From assembly GCF_004745945.1 (NCBI RefSeq), contig NZ_SRLE01000002.1:124001-188000 (forward strand): DNA of 64,000 nt, in the 5' to 3' direction. How positions within the stretch are numbered: position 1 is the first letter of the stretch; each line of letters starts with the position of its first letter. This document shows positions 1 to 8,618 of this stretch, one piece after another. The notes beneath the pieces were generated by a model. That model was not told where the DNA came from, searched no databases, and saw only the letters and a list, made by a program, of their open reading frames with translations. This stretch comes from Mangrovimicrobium sediminis (lineage in GTDB: Bacteria; Pseudomonadota; Gammaproteobacteria; Pseudomonadales; Halieaceae). The position numbers were made by a program, and so were the translations under genes.

Positions 1-1666
1 CGACGAAGGACGTCGAGTACTGGTACACGTAGAAGTTGTCCGTGCGCAGGAAGTGCGGGATACGGCTCCACTCGCTGGCGTTGAGCGGGTCCGCGACCAC
101 CGCGTCGCCGTAGAAGTCCTCGAACACGTCGGCATAGATGCCGTTGAGTACGTCCTGGGTCAGGGCCTCGCCGCCCTCGACCTTGGCATGGGCGCGCATC
201 TCGTAGTCGGCGAAGGACGCCTGGCGGAAGAAGCCGCCGCGGAACTCGTCGAGATAGTGCTGCAGCAGGTAGGCTTTCTCCTTCGCTGTTTTCGCATCCT
301 TGAGCATGCTCTGGAACAGGATTGCCTCGTTGGTCATGGAGGCAATCTCGGCGATGAAGATGCGGTAGTCGCCGTAGGTGTAGGGCTGGGTGCCGCGCGA
401 CATGTACGAGTGCAGCGAGTGGCCGTACTCGTGGGCCAGCGTGGACACGTCGTTGAGGGTGCCGGAGTAGTTCATGGACAGGAAGGGCTTGGAGTCGTAC
501 ATGCCCCAGGAGTAGGCGCCGCCGCGCTTGCCCTTGCTTTCGAAAGCGTCCACCCAGCCCTCGTCAAAGCCCTTCCAGTACAGGGCGATGTAGTCCTCGC
601 CGAGCGGGGCCAGGCCGCGTGCGACAATTTTCTTGGCCTCCTCGAAGTCGATGTCCTCGAACGGGCTCTCGACCATCGGCGCGTACATGTCCCACACCTG
701 CAGTTGGTCCAGGCCCAGCGCCTTGCGCCGCACCTCGAGGTAGCGCTGCAGCTGCGGTGCGCCCTCCTTGGCCACGCGCACAACGTTGTAGTAGACCTCT
801 TCGGGAATCGCGTTGCGGTAGGTGGCGGCCTGCAGCGCGGAGTCGAAGCCGCGGGCGCGGGCGAAGAAGATGCGGCTTTTCACGTGGCCTTCGTAGTTGG
901 CGGCCAGGGTGTCGCCGTGTTGCTCGTAGGGGGTGAACAGGCCCTTCCAGGCCGCCTCGCGGTAGGCGCGGTCGGAACTGGCCAGCGCGGCGCCGTACAG
1001 GCCCTTGGTCAGCTCCACGGTCTCGCCCTTGTCGTTGACCACCTCGCCGAAGCTGAGGTCGGCGTTGTCCAGGGCGCCGAACACGCTGGAGAACTTGCCC
1101 AGCGGGTCCGAGGCCATGGCCAGCAGCGACTCCTCCTTCTCGGACAACGTGTAGGGACGCATGCGCGACTGTTCATCGAGGAAGTGGCGGTAGGGTTCCA
1201 GGCCCGGGGTGCTGGCGATCATCGACTCCAGTTTTTCCTCGGGGATCGCCACCAGCTCGGGGGTCATGAAGGAAGTGAGCGTGGACAGCTCCGCGGCCAG
1301 AGATTGCGAGCGCGAGTAGCGCGCGCTGTTGTCGCTCACGCGCATGTCCTCGAAGGACTTGAGTCCGGAATAGACGAAGATTTTCTCCAGCCGGCGGCTC
1401 AGGCCCTCGTAGGCCTGGATCGCCTCGAGCAGGGTCTCACCGCTGTCGGCGAGGTGGCCGGAGAAGCGCTTGATGCCCTGCATGTCTTTCTGGAATTGCT
1501 CGACGTCCGCCTCCCAGGCGGCGGCCGAGGCGTACATGGAGGACAGGTCCCATTTGTACTGGTCGGGAATCTCCGAGCGCTCTTTGGCCTGGGGGTAAGC
1601 GGAAAGGGCGGTGCCGCCCAGTGCGAGTGCGAGGATACAGCGTGAAAGTAAACGCCTTGGTGCCAT
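1..1666 (-). CDS. pepF: oligoendopeptidase F (M3 family), exported, 3' end beyond window
   Basis: Zinc metallopeptidase of family M3 that cleaves oligopeptides. The gene reads leftward and leaves the window at base 1, so 555 N-terminal residues are visible of an expected ~600. An ATG at 1666 opens a short basic, hydrophobic leader (MAPRRLLSRC then Leu/Ala-rich), a likely Sec signal peptide, so this member probably acts in the periplasm; many PepF enzymes are cytoplasmic. The zinc signature HEYGH lies at residues 412-416 and is followed by the family's EIASMTNEA segment, which supplies the third zinc ligand. Long helical regions precede it, as in PepF. The gene is divergent from the PhoX-like gene at 1891 across a ~220-bp gap. 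Family assignment is secure; export and substrate are inferred. Confidence 0.93.
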   Translation of the reverse strand, partial: MAPRRLLSRCILALALGGTALSAYPQAKERSEIPDQYKWDLSSMYASAAAWEADVEQFQKDMQGIKRFSGHLADSGETLLEAIQAYEGLSRRLEKIFVYSGLKSFEDMRVSDNSARYSRSQSLAAELSTLTSFMTPELVAIPEEKLESMIASTPGLEPYRHFLDEQSRMRPYTLSEKEESLLAMASDPLGKFSSVFGALDNADLSFGEVVNDKGETVELTKGLYGAALASSDRAYREAAWKGLFTPYEQHGDTLAANYEGHVKSRIFFARARGFDSALQAATYRNAIPEEVYYNVVRVAKEGAPQLQRYLEVRRKALGLDQLQVWDMYAPMVESPFEDIDFEEAKKIVARGLAPLGEDYIALYWKGFDEGWVDAFESKGKRGGAYSWGMYDSKPFLSMNYSGTLNDVSTLAHEYGHSLHSYMSRGTQPYTYGDYRIFIAEIASMTNEAILFQSMLKDAKTAKEKAYLLQHYLDEFRGGFFRQASFADYEMRAHAKVEGGEALTQDVLNGIYADVFEDFYGDAVVADPLNASEWSRIPHFLRTDNFYVYQYSTSFV

Positions 1667-1890
1667 GGGGTTCTCCATTGCCGGTCTGATTTTTTGAGGA
1701 TCGGTCGGGTTTCGCCACCGCCGCCGCGGACTCGTCGCGCCAGTGCCGGATGCAATGACCTGCCTATAAGACGAACGAAGGGCGCGGTCCTTCAACCGGT
1801 TCCGCCGCCGGCGATTCATCAAATGGTCACGCCAGCCCGCTAGCGTGGCCTGATTCGAACCGGGCGGCAAGCGCCCGGGAAAGCAGCGGT

Positions 1891-3171
1891 ATGGGGGACA
1901 GTGCTATGGGCAACGACAAAACGGGTGACAACGGTAGCGGCAACTCTGCGGGAATGACGCGCAGGCAAGTGCTGCGCAGCGGTGGTGGCGGCCTCGCCGC
2001 GCTGGCCCTGGGGACGGCGGGCCTGCCGGCCATGGCCGGCCCCCTGCGCCCGTGGTCCCTGGCGCGACTGGGGCCGCTGCAGGCGCCCAACGAGCTGGGT
2101 TTTCGCCTGCCGCAGGGCTTCAACGTGCGCGTAGTGGCCGAATCCGGCCTGTACGTGGCCAGCGGCGACGTGCCCGGGCGGCTCGACTACCGCTGGCACA
2201 GTTTTCCCGATGGCGGCGCCACCTTCGCCTGCGACGACGGCGGCTGGATCTATGTTTCCAACAGCGAAACCGCGAGTTTCCTCGGCGCCGGGACTTCCGC
2301 GCTGCGCTTCGATGCCAGCGGTGCGGTGGTCGACGCCTATCGCATTCTCGGCGGCACCAATGGCAACTGCGCCGGCGGGCCGACCCCCTGGAACACCTGG
2401 CTGTCCTGCGAGGAGATCGACTTCGGCCGGGTGTTCGAGTGCGACCCGCACGGCATCGAGCCGGCGCAGGAGCGCCCGGCCCTGGGTTACTTCAAGCACG
2501 AGGCGGTCGCCGTCGACACCCTGTTCGGCCACCTGTATCTCACCGAGGACGAGGGCGATGGCCGGCTCTACCGCTATGTGCCGGACGGCACCGACGAGCT
2601 TGGCCGGCTCAACCTGTCCGCCGGCCGGCTGCAGGTGGCCGCGGTGGATGCACAGGGCTACGTGCGCTGGCTGGACCTGCCCGACGCCAACCCGGGCCTG
2701 CGCGACACCCCGACCCGGCAGCAACTGCCCGAGAGCACCGCATTTCGCGGCGGCGAGGGTATCTGGTACAGCGACGGACAGGTCCATTTCACCACCAAGG
2801 GCGATAACCGGGTGTGGCGGCTGGACACCAACCTCAACCACCTCGAGGTCATCTACGACGCCGCGACCGCAGCCGACCCCATGCTCACCGGCGTGGACAA
2901 CCTCACCCTGTCCTCCGGCGGCGATATCCTGGTGGCCGAGGATGGCGGCGACATGCAGATCGTGGTCATCGACCGCTGGGGCCACATGGCGCCGCTGCTG
3001 CAGGTGGTCGGCCAGGACGGCTCGGAGATCACCGGCCCGGCCTTCAGCCCGGATGGCCACCGCCTGTACTTCAGCTCCCAGCGTGCGGCCGCCCTGCGCG
3101 GTGGCGACAAGGGCCTGGGCGTGACCTACGAGCTCACCGGCCCCTTCGCCCGCTTCCTCGCGCCGGCCTGA
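1891..3171 (+). CDS. Tat-exported PhoX-like (DUF839) protein
   Basis: Resembles the PhoX/DUF839 family of calcium- and iron-dependent phosphatases and related six-bladed propeller proteins. The N-terminus has a twin-arginine export signal (TRRQVLRSGG followed by an Ala/Gly/Leu stretch), so folded export by Tat is expected. The body carries the family's EAVAVD, YLTEDEGDGRLYRYVP and DNLTLSSGGDILVAEDGG segments; these acidic and glycine turns bind metals in PhoX. Length (426 aa) is shorter than classical PhoX. The start could instead be ATG 1906, which has a better purine-rich site (GGGGGA) upstream, or ATG 1954 just before the Tat motif. A hairpin follows the stop at 3197. Phosphatase activity is plausible but not shown by the sequence alone. 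Confidence 0.85.
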   Translation: MGDSAMGNDKTGDNGSGNSAGMTRRQVLRSGGGGLAALALGTAGLPAMAGPLRPWSLARLGPLQAPNELGFRLPQGFNVRVVAESGLYVASGDVPGRLDYRWHSFPDGGATFACDDGGWIYVSNSETASFLGAGTSALRFDASGAVVDAYRILGGTNGNCAGGPTPWNTWLSCEEIDFGRVFECDPHGIEPAQERPALGYFKHEAVAVDTLFGHLYLTEDEGDGRLYRYVPDGTDELGRLNLSAGRLQVAAVDAQGYVRWLDLPDANPGLRDTPTRQQLPESTAFRGGEGIWYSDGQVHFTTKGDNRVWRLDTNLNHLEVIYDAATAADPMLTGVDNLTLSSGGDILVAEDGGDMQIVVIDRWGHMAPLLQVVGQDGSEITGPAFSPDGHRLYFSSQRAAALRGGDKGLGVTYELTGPFARFLAPA

Positions 3172-3196
3172 GCCGGCCCGCACTGGCAATCCTCCC

Positions 3197-3216
3197 GGGA
3201 AGGTAATAGCCTTCCC
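3197..3216 (+). terminator. hairpin after the PhoX-like gene
   Basis: GGGAAGG-TAATAG-CCTTCCC forms a perfect 7-bp stem with a 6-nt loop, 26 bases after the stop codon. A second GC-rich imperfect hairpin (3222-3242) and a T7 run (3250-3256) follow before the next Shine-Dalgarno site, so termination probably occurs in this stretch. No T-tract directly abuts the first stem. Confidence 0.45.
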
Positions 3217-3270
3217 TGTCATTGCGCGCAGCCGCGCCGCAACCGCCGCTTTTTTTGCAGGAGGCCTTCC

Positions 3271-4941
3271 ATGCCAGCCCTTCGACGCCTACTCGCCGCA
3301 GCCTTCATGTGCTGCAGCGCATCGACCTTCGCTGCGCAGCCGGCCACCGCGCCGGCGCACGAGGCCGCGCAGCAGATCACCGACAAGTACATGCGCGACT
3401 TCATCCGCGAAATCTCCAGCGACGCCTACGAGGGTCGCGGCCCCGGCAGCCGCGGTGACGCGAAAGCCCGCGCCTACCTGGTGCAGCAGATGCAGGCCCT
3501 CGGCCTGCAGCCGGGCGCCGCCGGCGGGCAGTGGGAACAGCCTTTTGACCTGGTGGGCGTCGAGGCGCAGCAGCCACCCAGCTGGACCTTCCAGAAGCGC
3601 GATCACGCCCTGGTCCTCAAGCAGTGGGACCAGTTCATCGTCTTTAGCGGCGTGCAGCAGTCGAAGGCGCGCCTGGTCAATGCGGAGCTGGTGTTCGTCG
3701 GCTACGGCATCCAGGCGCCGGAATACGACTGGGACGACTACAAGGGCGTGGACCTCACCGGCAAGGTGCTGGTGATGATGAACAACGATCCGGACTGGGA
3801 CCCGGCGCTGTTCGCCGGCGACACCCGCCTGTGGTACGGCCGCTGGGACTACAAGTACCTGAGCGCCGCGCAGCAGGGCGCCGCGGGGGCGATTATCATC
3901 CACACCTCGCCCTCCGCCGGCTACCCCTTCCAGGTGGTGCAGACCTCGTGGACCGGCGTGCAGTACGAACTGCCCGCCGGCGACGAGCCGCGCAGCCAGG
4001 TCAAGGCCTGGGTGAGCGAGGACGCCGCCCGCGAACTGGTCGCCCTGGGCGGCTTCGACCTGGACAAGCTGCGTGCCAGCGCCCGCGAACGCGACTTCCG
4101 GCCGGTGCCGCTGGGGGTGCACACCTCGCTGGCGATGAGCGTGGAGGTCGAGCGCGTGGAGACGGCCAACGTGCTCGGCCTGATCCCGGGCAGCGACCCG
4201 GTGCTCAAGGACGAGGTGGTCCTGCTCACCGCGCACCACGACCACCTGGGTATCGGCACCCCCGACGCGAGCGGCGACACCATCTACAACGGCGCCATGG
4301 ACAACGGCGCCGGCATGGCCCAGGTGCTGGCCATCGCCCGGGCGATCAAGGCGTTGCCCGAGGCGCCGCGGCGCTCGCTGCTGGTCGCCTTCGTCGCCGC
4401 CGAGGAACAGGGCCTGCTGGGCTCGAAGTGGTACGCCGAGCACCCCACCTTCGCGCCGGGGCGTATCGCCGCCAACGTCAACTACGACGGCGGCAATATC
4501 TGGGGCGATACCCACGACGTGACCTACATCGGCCTGGGCAAGTCATCCATCGACCAGATCGCGACCCTGATCGCCGGCGAGCAGGGCCGGGTGGTGAAGC
4601 CCGACCAGTTCCCGGACCGCGGCTACTACTACCGCTCGGACCAGTTCAGCCTGGCCAAGATCGGCGTGCCCGCCATGTACCTGGACACCGGTACGGATTT
4701 CGTCGACCGCCCCGCCGGCTGGGGCCGCGAGCAGAAGGACCACTACACCGACCACAGCTACCACCAGCCCAGCGACGAATACAAGGAGAGCTGGAACCTG
4801 GACGGCATGCTGGATGATGCCCTGCTCGGCTACTGGACCACACTGGCGCTGGCCAACGCCGACACGCTACCGACCTGGACCCCCGGTGACGAGTTCGAGG
4901 CCGCCCGCCTGCGCGCCCTGGAGGCGTTGGACACCCCCTAG
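3271..4941 (+). CDS. M28 family zinc aminopeptidase/carboxypeptidase, secreted
   Basis: Secreted di-zinc exopeptidase of the M28 (aminopeptidase Y/S-like) family. A signal peptide ends near FAAQPATA (residue ~22). The middle region (about residues 110-290) matches a PA-domain insertion. The catalytic core shows the zinc ligands in order: AHHDHLG, the bridging Asp in GAMDNGAG, the Glu pair in VAAEEQGLLGS, an Asp in NYDGGNIWG, and a His near the C-terminus in HSYHQPSDEY. At 556 aa it is typical for M28 proteins with a PA domain. A strong ribosome-binding site (GCAGGAGG, 3257-3264) precedes ATG 3271. It probably scavenges peptides in the periplasm or outside the cell, complementing the neighbouring PepF. 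Confidence 0.93.
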   Translation: MPALRRLLAAAFMCCSASTFAAQPATAPAHEAAQQITDKYMRDFIREISSDAYEGRGPGSRGDAKARAYLVQQMQALGLQPGAAGGQWEQPFDLVGVEAQQPPSWTFQKRDHALVLKQWDQFIVFSGVQQSKARLVNAELVFVGYGIQAPEYDWDDYKGVDLTGKVLVMMNNDPDWDPALFAGDTRLWYGRWDYKYLSAAQQGAAGAIIIHTSPSAGYPFQVVQTSWTGVQYELPAGDEPRSQVKAWVSEDAARELVALGGFDLDKLRASARERDFRPVPLGVHTSLAMSVEVERVETANVLGLIPGSDPVLKDEVVLLTAHHDHLGIGTPDASGDTIYNGAMDNGAGMAQVLAIARAIKALPEAPRRSLLVAFVAAEEQGLLGSKWYAEHPTFAPGRIAANVNYDGGNIWGDTHDVTYIGLGKSSIDQIATLIAGEQGRVVKPDQFPDRGYYYRSDQFSLAKIGVPAMYLDTGTDFVDRPAGWGREQKDHYTDHSYHQPSDEYKESWNLDGMLDDALLGYWTTLALANADTLPTWTPGDEFEAARLRALEALDTP

Positions 4942-5170
4942 ACCCGTTCGCGCACCTGCGGCGGGCCGCCTCCGCCGCAGGCCCGCCCCGGCGGCGATCA
5001 GGCACCCGACTTTAGGGTGTAACTCCCTGTCAAAGCGCCGATTTCCCGTTTTTGTGACACGCCCCCCAAACCTGCGGCGCGGCGCTGTATTTGCACGGGG
5101 CCTACCCTTATTCTGCGCTGGAGTCACGGTGGTGAGAGGGACTTCACGACAGATCTACAGGAGGCACAGG

Positions 5171-5698
5171 ATGATGGGGTTTGCCACCCATCGTGTAGCG
5201 CAGCGCATGCAACCCAGCAGTCCCGGCCTGCGGCAGGGTGGTTTCACCCTGCTGGAGGTTTTGATTGCGGTTGCTATCGGCTCCATCGTCCTGACCATGG
5301 GCATGTCCGCCTACACCGAGCACCAGAAGCGCGTGCGCCTGGAGCTCGTCGTCGCGGACATGAAAATGGCTGAGCTGGCCATATTCAGCTACTTCCAGGA
5401 TTACCAGCGCTACCCCCCCTCCCTCGCCGACGTCGGTTTCACCAAACTGGACCCCTGGGGCAACCCCTACCAGTACCTCAACATCGCTAATGCACCAGCG
5501 CCCGGAAAGGGCAAGGGCAAGGGCGGCGTCGGCAAGATGCGCAAGGACAAGAACCTGGTGCCCATCAACAGCGACTACGACCTCTACAGCATGGGTCCGG
5601 ATGGCCGGTCTGTCGGTCCACTCACCGCCAAACCCAGCCGCGATGATATCGTGCGCGCCAACAACGGTGCTTTCATCGGCCTCGCCGCGGACTACTGA
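5171..5698 (+). CDS. type II secretion/type IV pilin-like pseudopilin (GspG-like)
   Basis: A 175-residue class III signal protein. A 24-residue leader ends in Gly24 with the prepilin peptidase site GG|FTLLEVLIA, and Glu is at +5, as required for pilin assembly. The hydrophobic alpha-1 helix follows. The C-terminal half has the GspG-type segment around LDPWGNPYQYLN and a YDLYSMGPDG calcium-loop-like motif, which in major pseudopilins binds Ca2+. A Lys/Gly-rich insert (GKGKGKGG) lies between them. The start is ATG 5171 with AGGAGG just upstream; reading further upstream gives unrelated low-quality sequence. No other secretion or pilus gene is nearby, so this is an orphan. It ends 11 bases before the GGDEF-EAL gene and is probably co-transcribed with it. 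Confidence 0.87.
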   Translation: MMGFATHRVAQRMQPSSPGLRQGGFTLLEVLIAVAIGSIVLTMGMSAYTEHQKRVRLELVVADMKMAELAIFSYFQDYQRYPPSLADVGFTKLDPWGNPYQYLNIANAPAPGKGKGKGGVGKMRKDKNLVPINSDYDLYSMGPDGRSVGPLTAKPSRDDIVRANNGAFIGLAADY

Positions 5699-5709
5699 GC
5701 GGGCGCCCC

Positions 5710-8514
5710 GTGTTTATTCCCCGGCTGAAATTTCCCCAGGAGCGGATAACCCGCCGCCTGTTCGCCATCTTCACCTGGCTGGCCCTGGTACCCGTGTGCC
5801 TGCTGTCGCTGGTGGCGCTGAGTTATGTCAGCAGCACTTCCCAGGAGCAGATCAACAGCGTACTGGATCGCGAGGTCACCACCTTCGGCGATACGCTGGT
5901 GGGCCGCCTGCGCCTGGCCGAGGAGCGGCTGATCTTGTTCGACCACAATCTCGATACCGACGAGCCGGGGATCGCGCGCAGTTGGGCAGAATTTGACGCG
6001 CTGCCGGACGGCGACCTGGTATTCGGCGTGTTGCCGGCCAGTGCCTTCGCCGCCGATGCCGAACAGGCCGAGCACTTTGGGCGCGGACGCAGCCTGCTGG
6101 TGGTGCGCGCCCTGGGCGGCGGCAAGAGCGCGGTGTACTTGCTGCACAGCGACACCGGGGCACATGCGGACCACGCCTTTGCCGCGGTGCGCATCGGCAG
6201 CCACTTCATGCTCGGCGACCCGACGGCGCGCGACTACACCCGCGACTATTGCGTGTACCTGCCCTCCGGCACGCGCCTGTACGCCACGGACCACAACCTG
6301 TGCCGGGAATTCGGCTCCTCCGCCAGCGTGTTCAAAGGCCGGCGCAGCCTGAATACGGGCAAAGGCCTGTACTACATGACCTATCGCAGCCTGTTCCTGC
6401 GCGAGCGCTTCCTGGCGCAGGACTGGAAGGCCAGCATCGTGACGCGCAGCGCGGAAGTGCTGCAGGTCTCGCAGATCTTCCGCAGTCGCTTTGTCATCTT
6501 TGCCAGCCTGGTGCTGCTGGTGGTGTCCCTGTTGAGCATCCGCCTCATCCGCCGGCAGATGGCGCCGCTGTCGGCGATCATGGAAGGCATCGACCGTGTC
6601 TCGCAGCAGGACTACGACGAGCGCGTGGAGGTGCACAGCGGCGACGAATTCGAGGAACTGGCCGAGGCCTTCAACCAGATGTCCGGCCGCGTTTCACAGC
6701 AGCTGGCCACGCAGGAGTCGATGTCGGAGATCGACCAGATGATCCTCGCCCGCTGCAACCGGGAGGATATCCTGCGCATCGTGCTGCGCAAGACGCTCAA
6801 CGTGCTACCCGGCGACAGCGTCGCCCTGCTCATGCCCGAAGCCCGCCACGCCGCGCGCCTCTTCTGGCTGGACGACAACTGCGACGAGGGCTTCCAGGCC
6901 GCCGAGGTGGAACTGCTGGACGAGGACCGCAAGCAACTTATGGAGCTGGGTCCGCGACTGGTGGATGTCACGGCGGACCTGCTGCCCCTGTTCCTGCTGG
7001 TGCCTTATATCGACAACTGCCGCTCGCTGCTGCTGGTGCCAATTACCCTGGAGCGCGAGCTGGTAGCGGTTGCGGTCATCGGTTTCACCAACAAACACCG
7101 CGCCGACCCTGAAGAAATCGAGCTGGCCGCCCGCTATGCGGACCGCATAGCCGTCGGCCTGTCCAACGCGGAGTGGGAGGAGCGGCTCTATCGCCAGGCC
7201 CACTACGACAGCCTTACCGGCCTGCCCAACCGCATGTCGCTGACCGACCAGTTGCGCCTGCAGATCAACCAGGCGCGGCGCGACGCCGGCAGCTTCGGCC
7301 TGCTGTTCGTCGACCTGGACAACTTCAAGCTGGTCAACGATACCCTGGGCCACGATGTCGGCGACCAGTGCATCCGCGAGATGGGCGAACGACTCAGCCA
7401 GTGCCTGCGCGAGGAGGACGTGGTCGCCCGGCTCGGCGGCGACGAGTTCGTGGTGCTGGCGGTGGACGGCGGCCAGGAGGTGGCGGACGTGCCGGCGATG
7501 ATTGCGCTGGCCAACCGCATCCTGCAGGCCGCGGACCAGCCGATGACGATCAAGGGTTACGACTGGCGTTCCAGCGCCAGTATCGGTATCGCGCTGTACC
7601 CGCGCGACGGCGAGACCCCCGAGGAGCTGATGAAGAACGCGGACCTCGCCATGTACCACGCCAAGGCCACCGGCCGCGGCAAGTTCCACTTCTACTCGGA
7701 GGAGCTCAACGCCCGCTCGGAAGAGCTGATGCGCCTGTCCGTGGAGCTCAAGGCGGCGCTGTCGCAGCGGCAGTTCGAGGTCTACTACCAGCCCAAGGTC
7801 GACAGCAGGAGCCTGGATATCGTCGGCGCGGAAGCGCTGATCCGCTGGAATCACCCGCAGCGCGGCCTGCTCTCGCCGGCGCATTTCATCGACGCCGCGG
7901 AGAGCCTGGGCCTGGTCAACCAGCTCGGCGACTGGATTCTCGAGGATGTCTGTCGGCAAATCTGCGAGTGGCGCGGGACCGCGCTGCCGGTGGTGCCGGT
8001 CTCGATCAACGTGTCCGCCAACCAGATCCGGCGCGACAACCTGCTGCAGTTGCTCGAGGTGCAACTGCGGCGTTACCAGCTGCAGGGCTCAGACCTGGAA
8101 CTGGAGATCACCGAGGGCGTGCTGGTCACGCGTATCGAGGAAACCGTCAGCGTACTCAATGCGATTCGCGAGCTGGGCACGACGATCAGCATCGACGACT
8201 ACGGCACCGGCTATTCCTCCCTCAGCTACATGAAAACCCTGCCGGTGGACAAGCTGAAGATCGATCGCTCGTTTATCACCAGCCTGTGTTCGGACGAGAT
8301 CGACCAGGCCATCGTCAACTCCACCATCATGCTCTCGCGCAGCCTCGGCCTGAAGGTCATCGCCGAGGGCGTCGAGGAAGCCGGCCAGCTGGCCATGCTG
8401 CGCGAGTTCGGCTGCCACGAGATCCAGGGCTTCTACTTCAGCCCGCCGGTGCCCGCCGGGCAGTTTGCTGACTTCCTCGCCCAGGGTATCCCCGGTCTGG
8501 AGCACTGCGGCTGA
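5710..8514 (+). CDS. membrane-bound GGDEF-EAL cyclic-di-GMP enzyme with HAMP and GAF-like domains
   Basis: Bifunctional-type c-di-GMP turnover protein of 934 aa. It starts at GTG 5710. Transmembrane helix 1 (about 17-40) and helix 2 (about 256-280) bracket a ~215-residue periplasmic sensor; a HAMP linker (about 281-335) and a GAF-like region (about 345-490) follow. The diguanylate cyclase domain has an intact GGDEF at 576-580 and an RxxD product-inhibition site (R567-D570). The phosphodiesterase domain has an intact EAL motif at 708-710 (EALIRWNHP), the SIDDYGTGYSS loop and the LKIDRSF segment, so both activities are possible. It follows the pseudopilin gene by 11 bp, suggesting co-expression. 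The sensed signal is unknown. Confidence 0.95.
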   Translation: MFIPRLKFPQERITRRLFAIFTWLALVPVCLLSLVALSYVSSTSQEQINSVLDREVTTFGDTLVGRLRLAEERLILFDHNLDTDEPGIARSWAEFDALPDGDLVFGVLPASAFAADAEQAEHFGRGRSLLVVRALGGGKSAVYLLHSDTGAHADHAFAAVRIGSHFMLGDPTARDYTRDYCVYLPSGTRLYATDHNLCREFGSSASVFKGRRSLNTGKGLYYMTYRSLFLRERFLAQDWKASIVTRSAEVLQVSQIFRSRFVIFASLVLLVVSLLSIRLIRRQMAPLSAIMEGIDRVSQQDYDERVEVHSGDEFEELAEAFNQMSGRVSQQLATQESMSEIDQMILARCNREDILRIVLRKTLNVLPGDSVALLMPEARHAARLFWLDDNCDEGFQAAEVELLDEDRKQLMELGPRLVDVTADLLPLFLLVPYIDNCRSLLLVPITLERELVAVAVIGFTNKHRADPEEIELAARYADRIAVGLSNAEWEERLYRQAHYDSLTGLPNRMSLTDQLRLQINQARRDAGSFGLLFVDLDNFKLVNDTLGHDVGDQCIREMGERLSQCLREEDVVARLGGDEFVVLAVDGGQEVADVPAMIALANRILQAADQPMTIKGYDWRSSASIGIALYPRDGETPEELMKNADLAMYHAKATGRGKFHFYSEELNARSEELMRLSVELKAALSQRQFEVYYQPKVDSRSLDIVGAEALIRWNHPQRGLLSPAHFIDAAESLGLVNQLGDWILEDVCRQICEWRGTALPVVPVSINVSANQIRRDNLLQLLEVQLRRYQLQGSDLELEITEGVLVTRIEETVSVLNAIRELGTTISIDDYGTGYSSLSYMKTLPVDKLKIDRSFITSLCSDEIDQAIVNSTIMLSRSLGLKVIAEGVEEAGQLAMLREFGCHEIQGFYFSPPVPAGQFADFLAQGIPGLEHCG

Positions 8515-8586
8515 GACTGGTCACTGCTGCGCGTTCGGCCAGCGACTTGTTATAGTGCCGGCTGTGACAAACCCGGGTAGCGTTGC

Positions 8587-8618
8587 ATGACCCTCTTCAC
8601 ATGACTCTCTCCACATGA
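8587..8618 (+). promoter_or_regulatory. triplicated 14-bp start region with two coupled mini-ORFs before mtfA
   Basis: Two near-identical 14-mers (ATGACCCTCTTCAC at 8587, ATGACTCTCTCCAC at 8601) lead directly into ATGACCATCTTCC at 8615. Each 14-mer opens a five-codon ORF whose TGA overlaps the next ATG as ATGA (8601-8604 and 8615-8618). The second overlap coincides with the mtfA start. This arrangement could couple mtfA translation to terminating ribosomes. Whether the mini-ORFs are translated is unknown. Confidence 0.5.

Noticed and set aside
53-1645. Long open frame on the plus strand
   Set aside because: It lies antisense to the oligoendopeptidase gene, whose zinc motif and leader are clear; the plus-strand product is Val/Gly-rich antisense translation.
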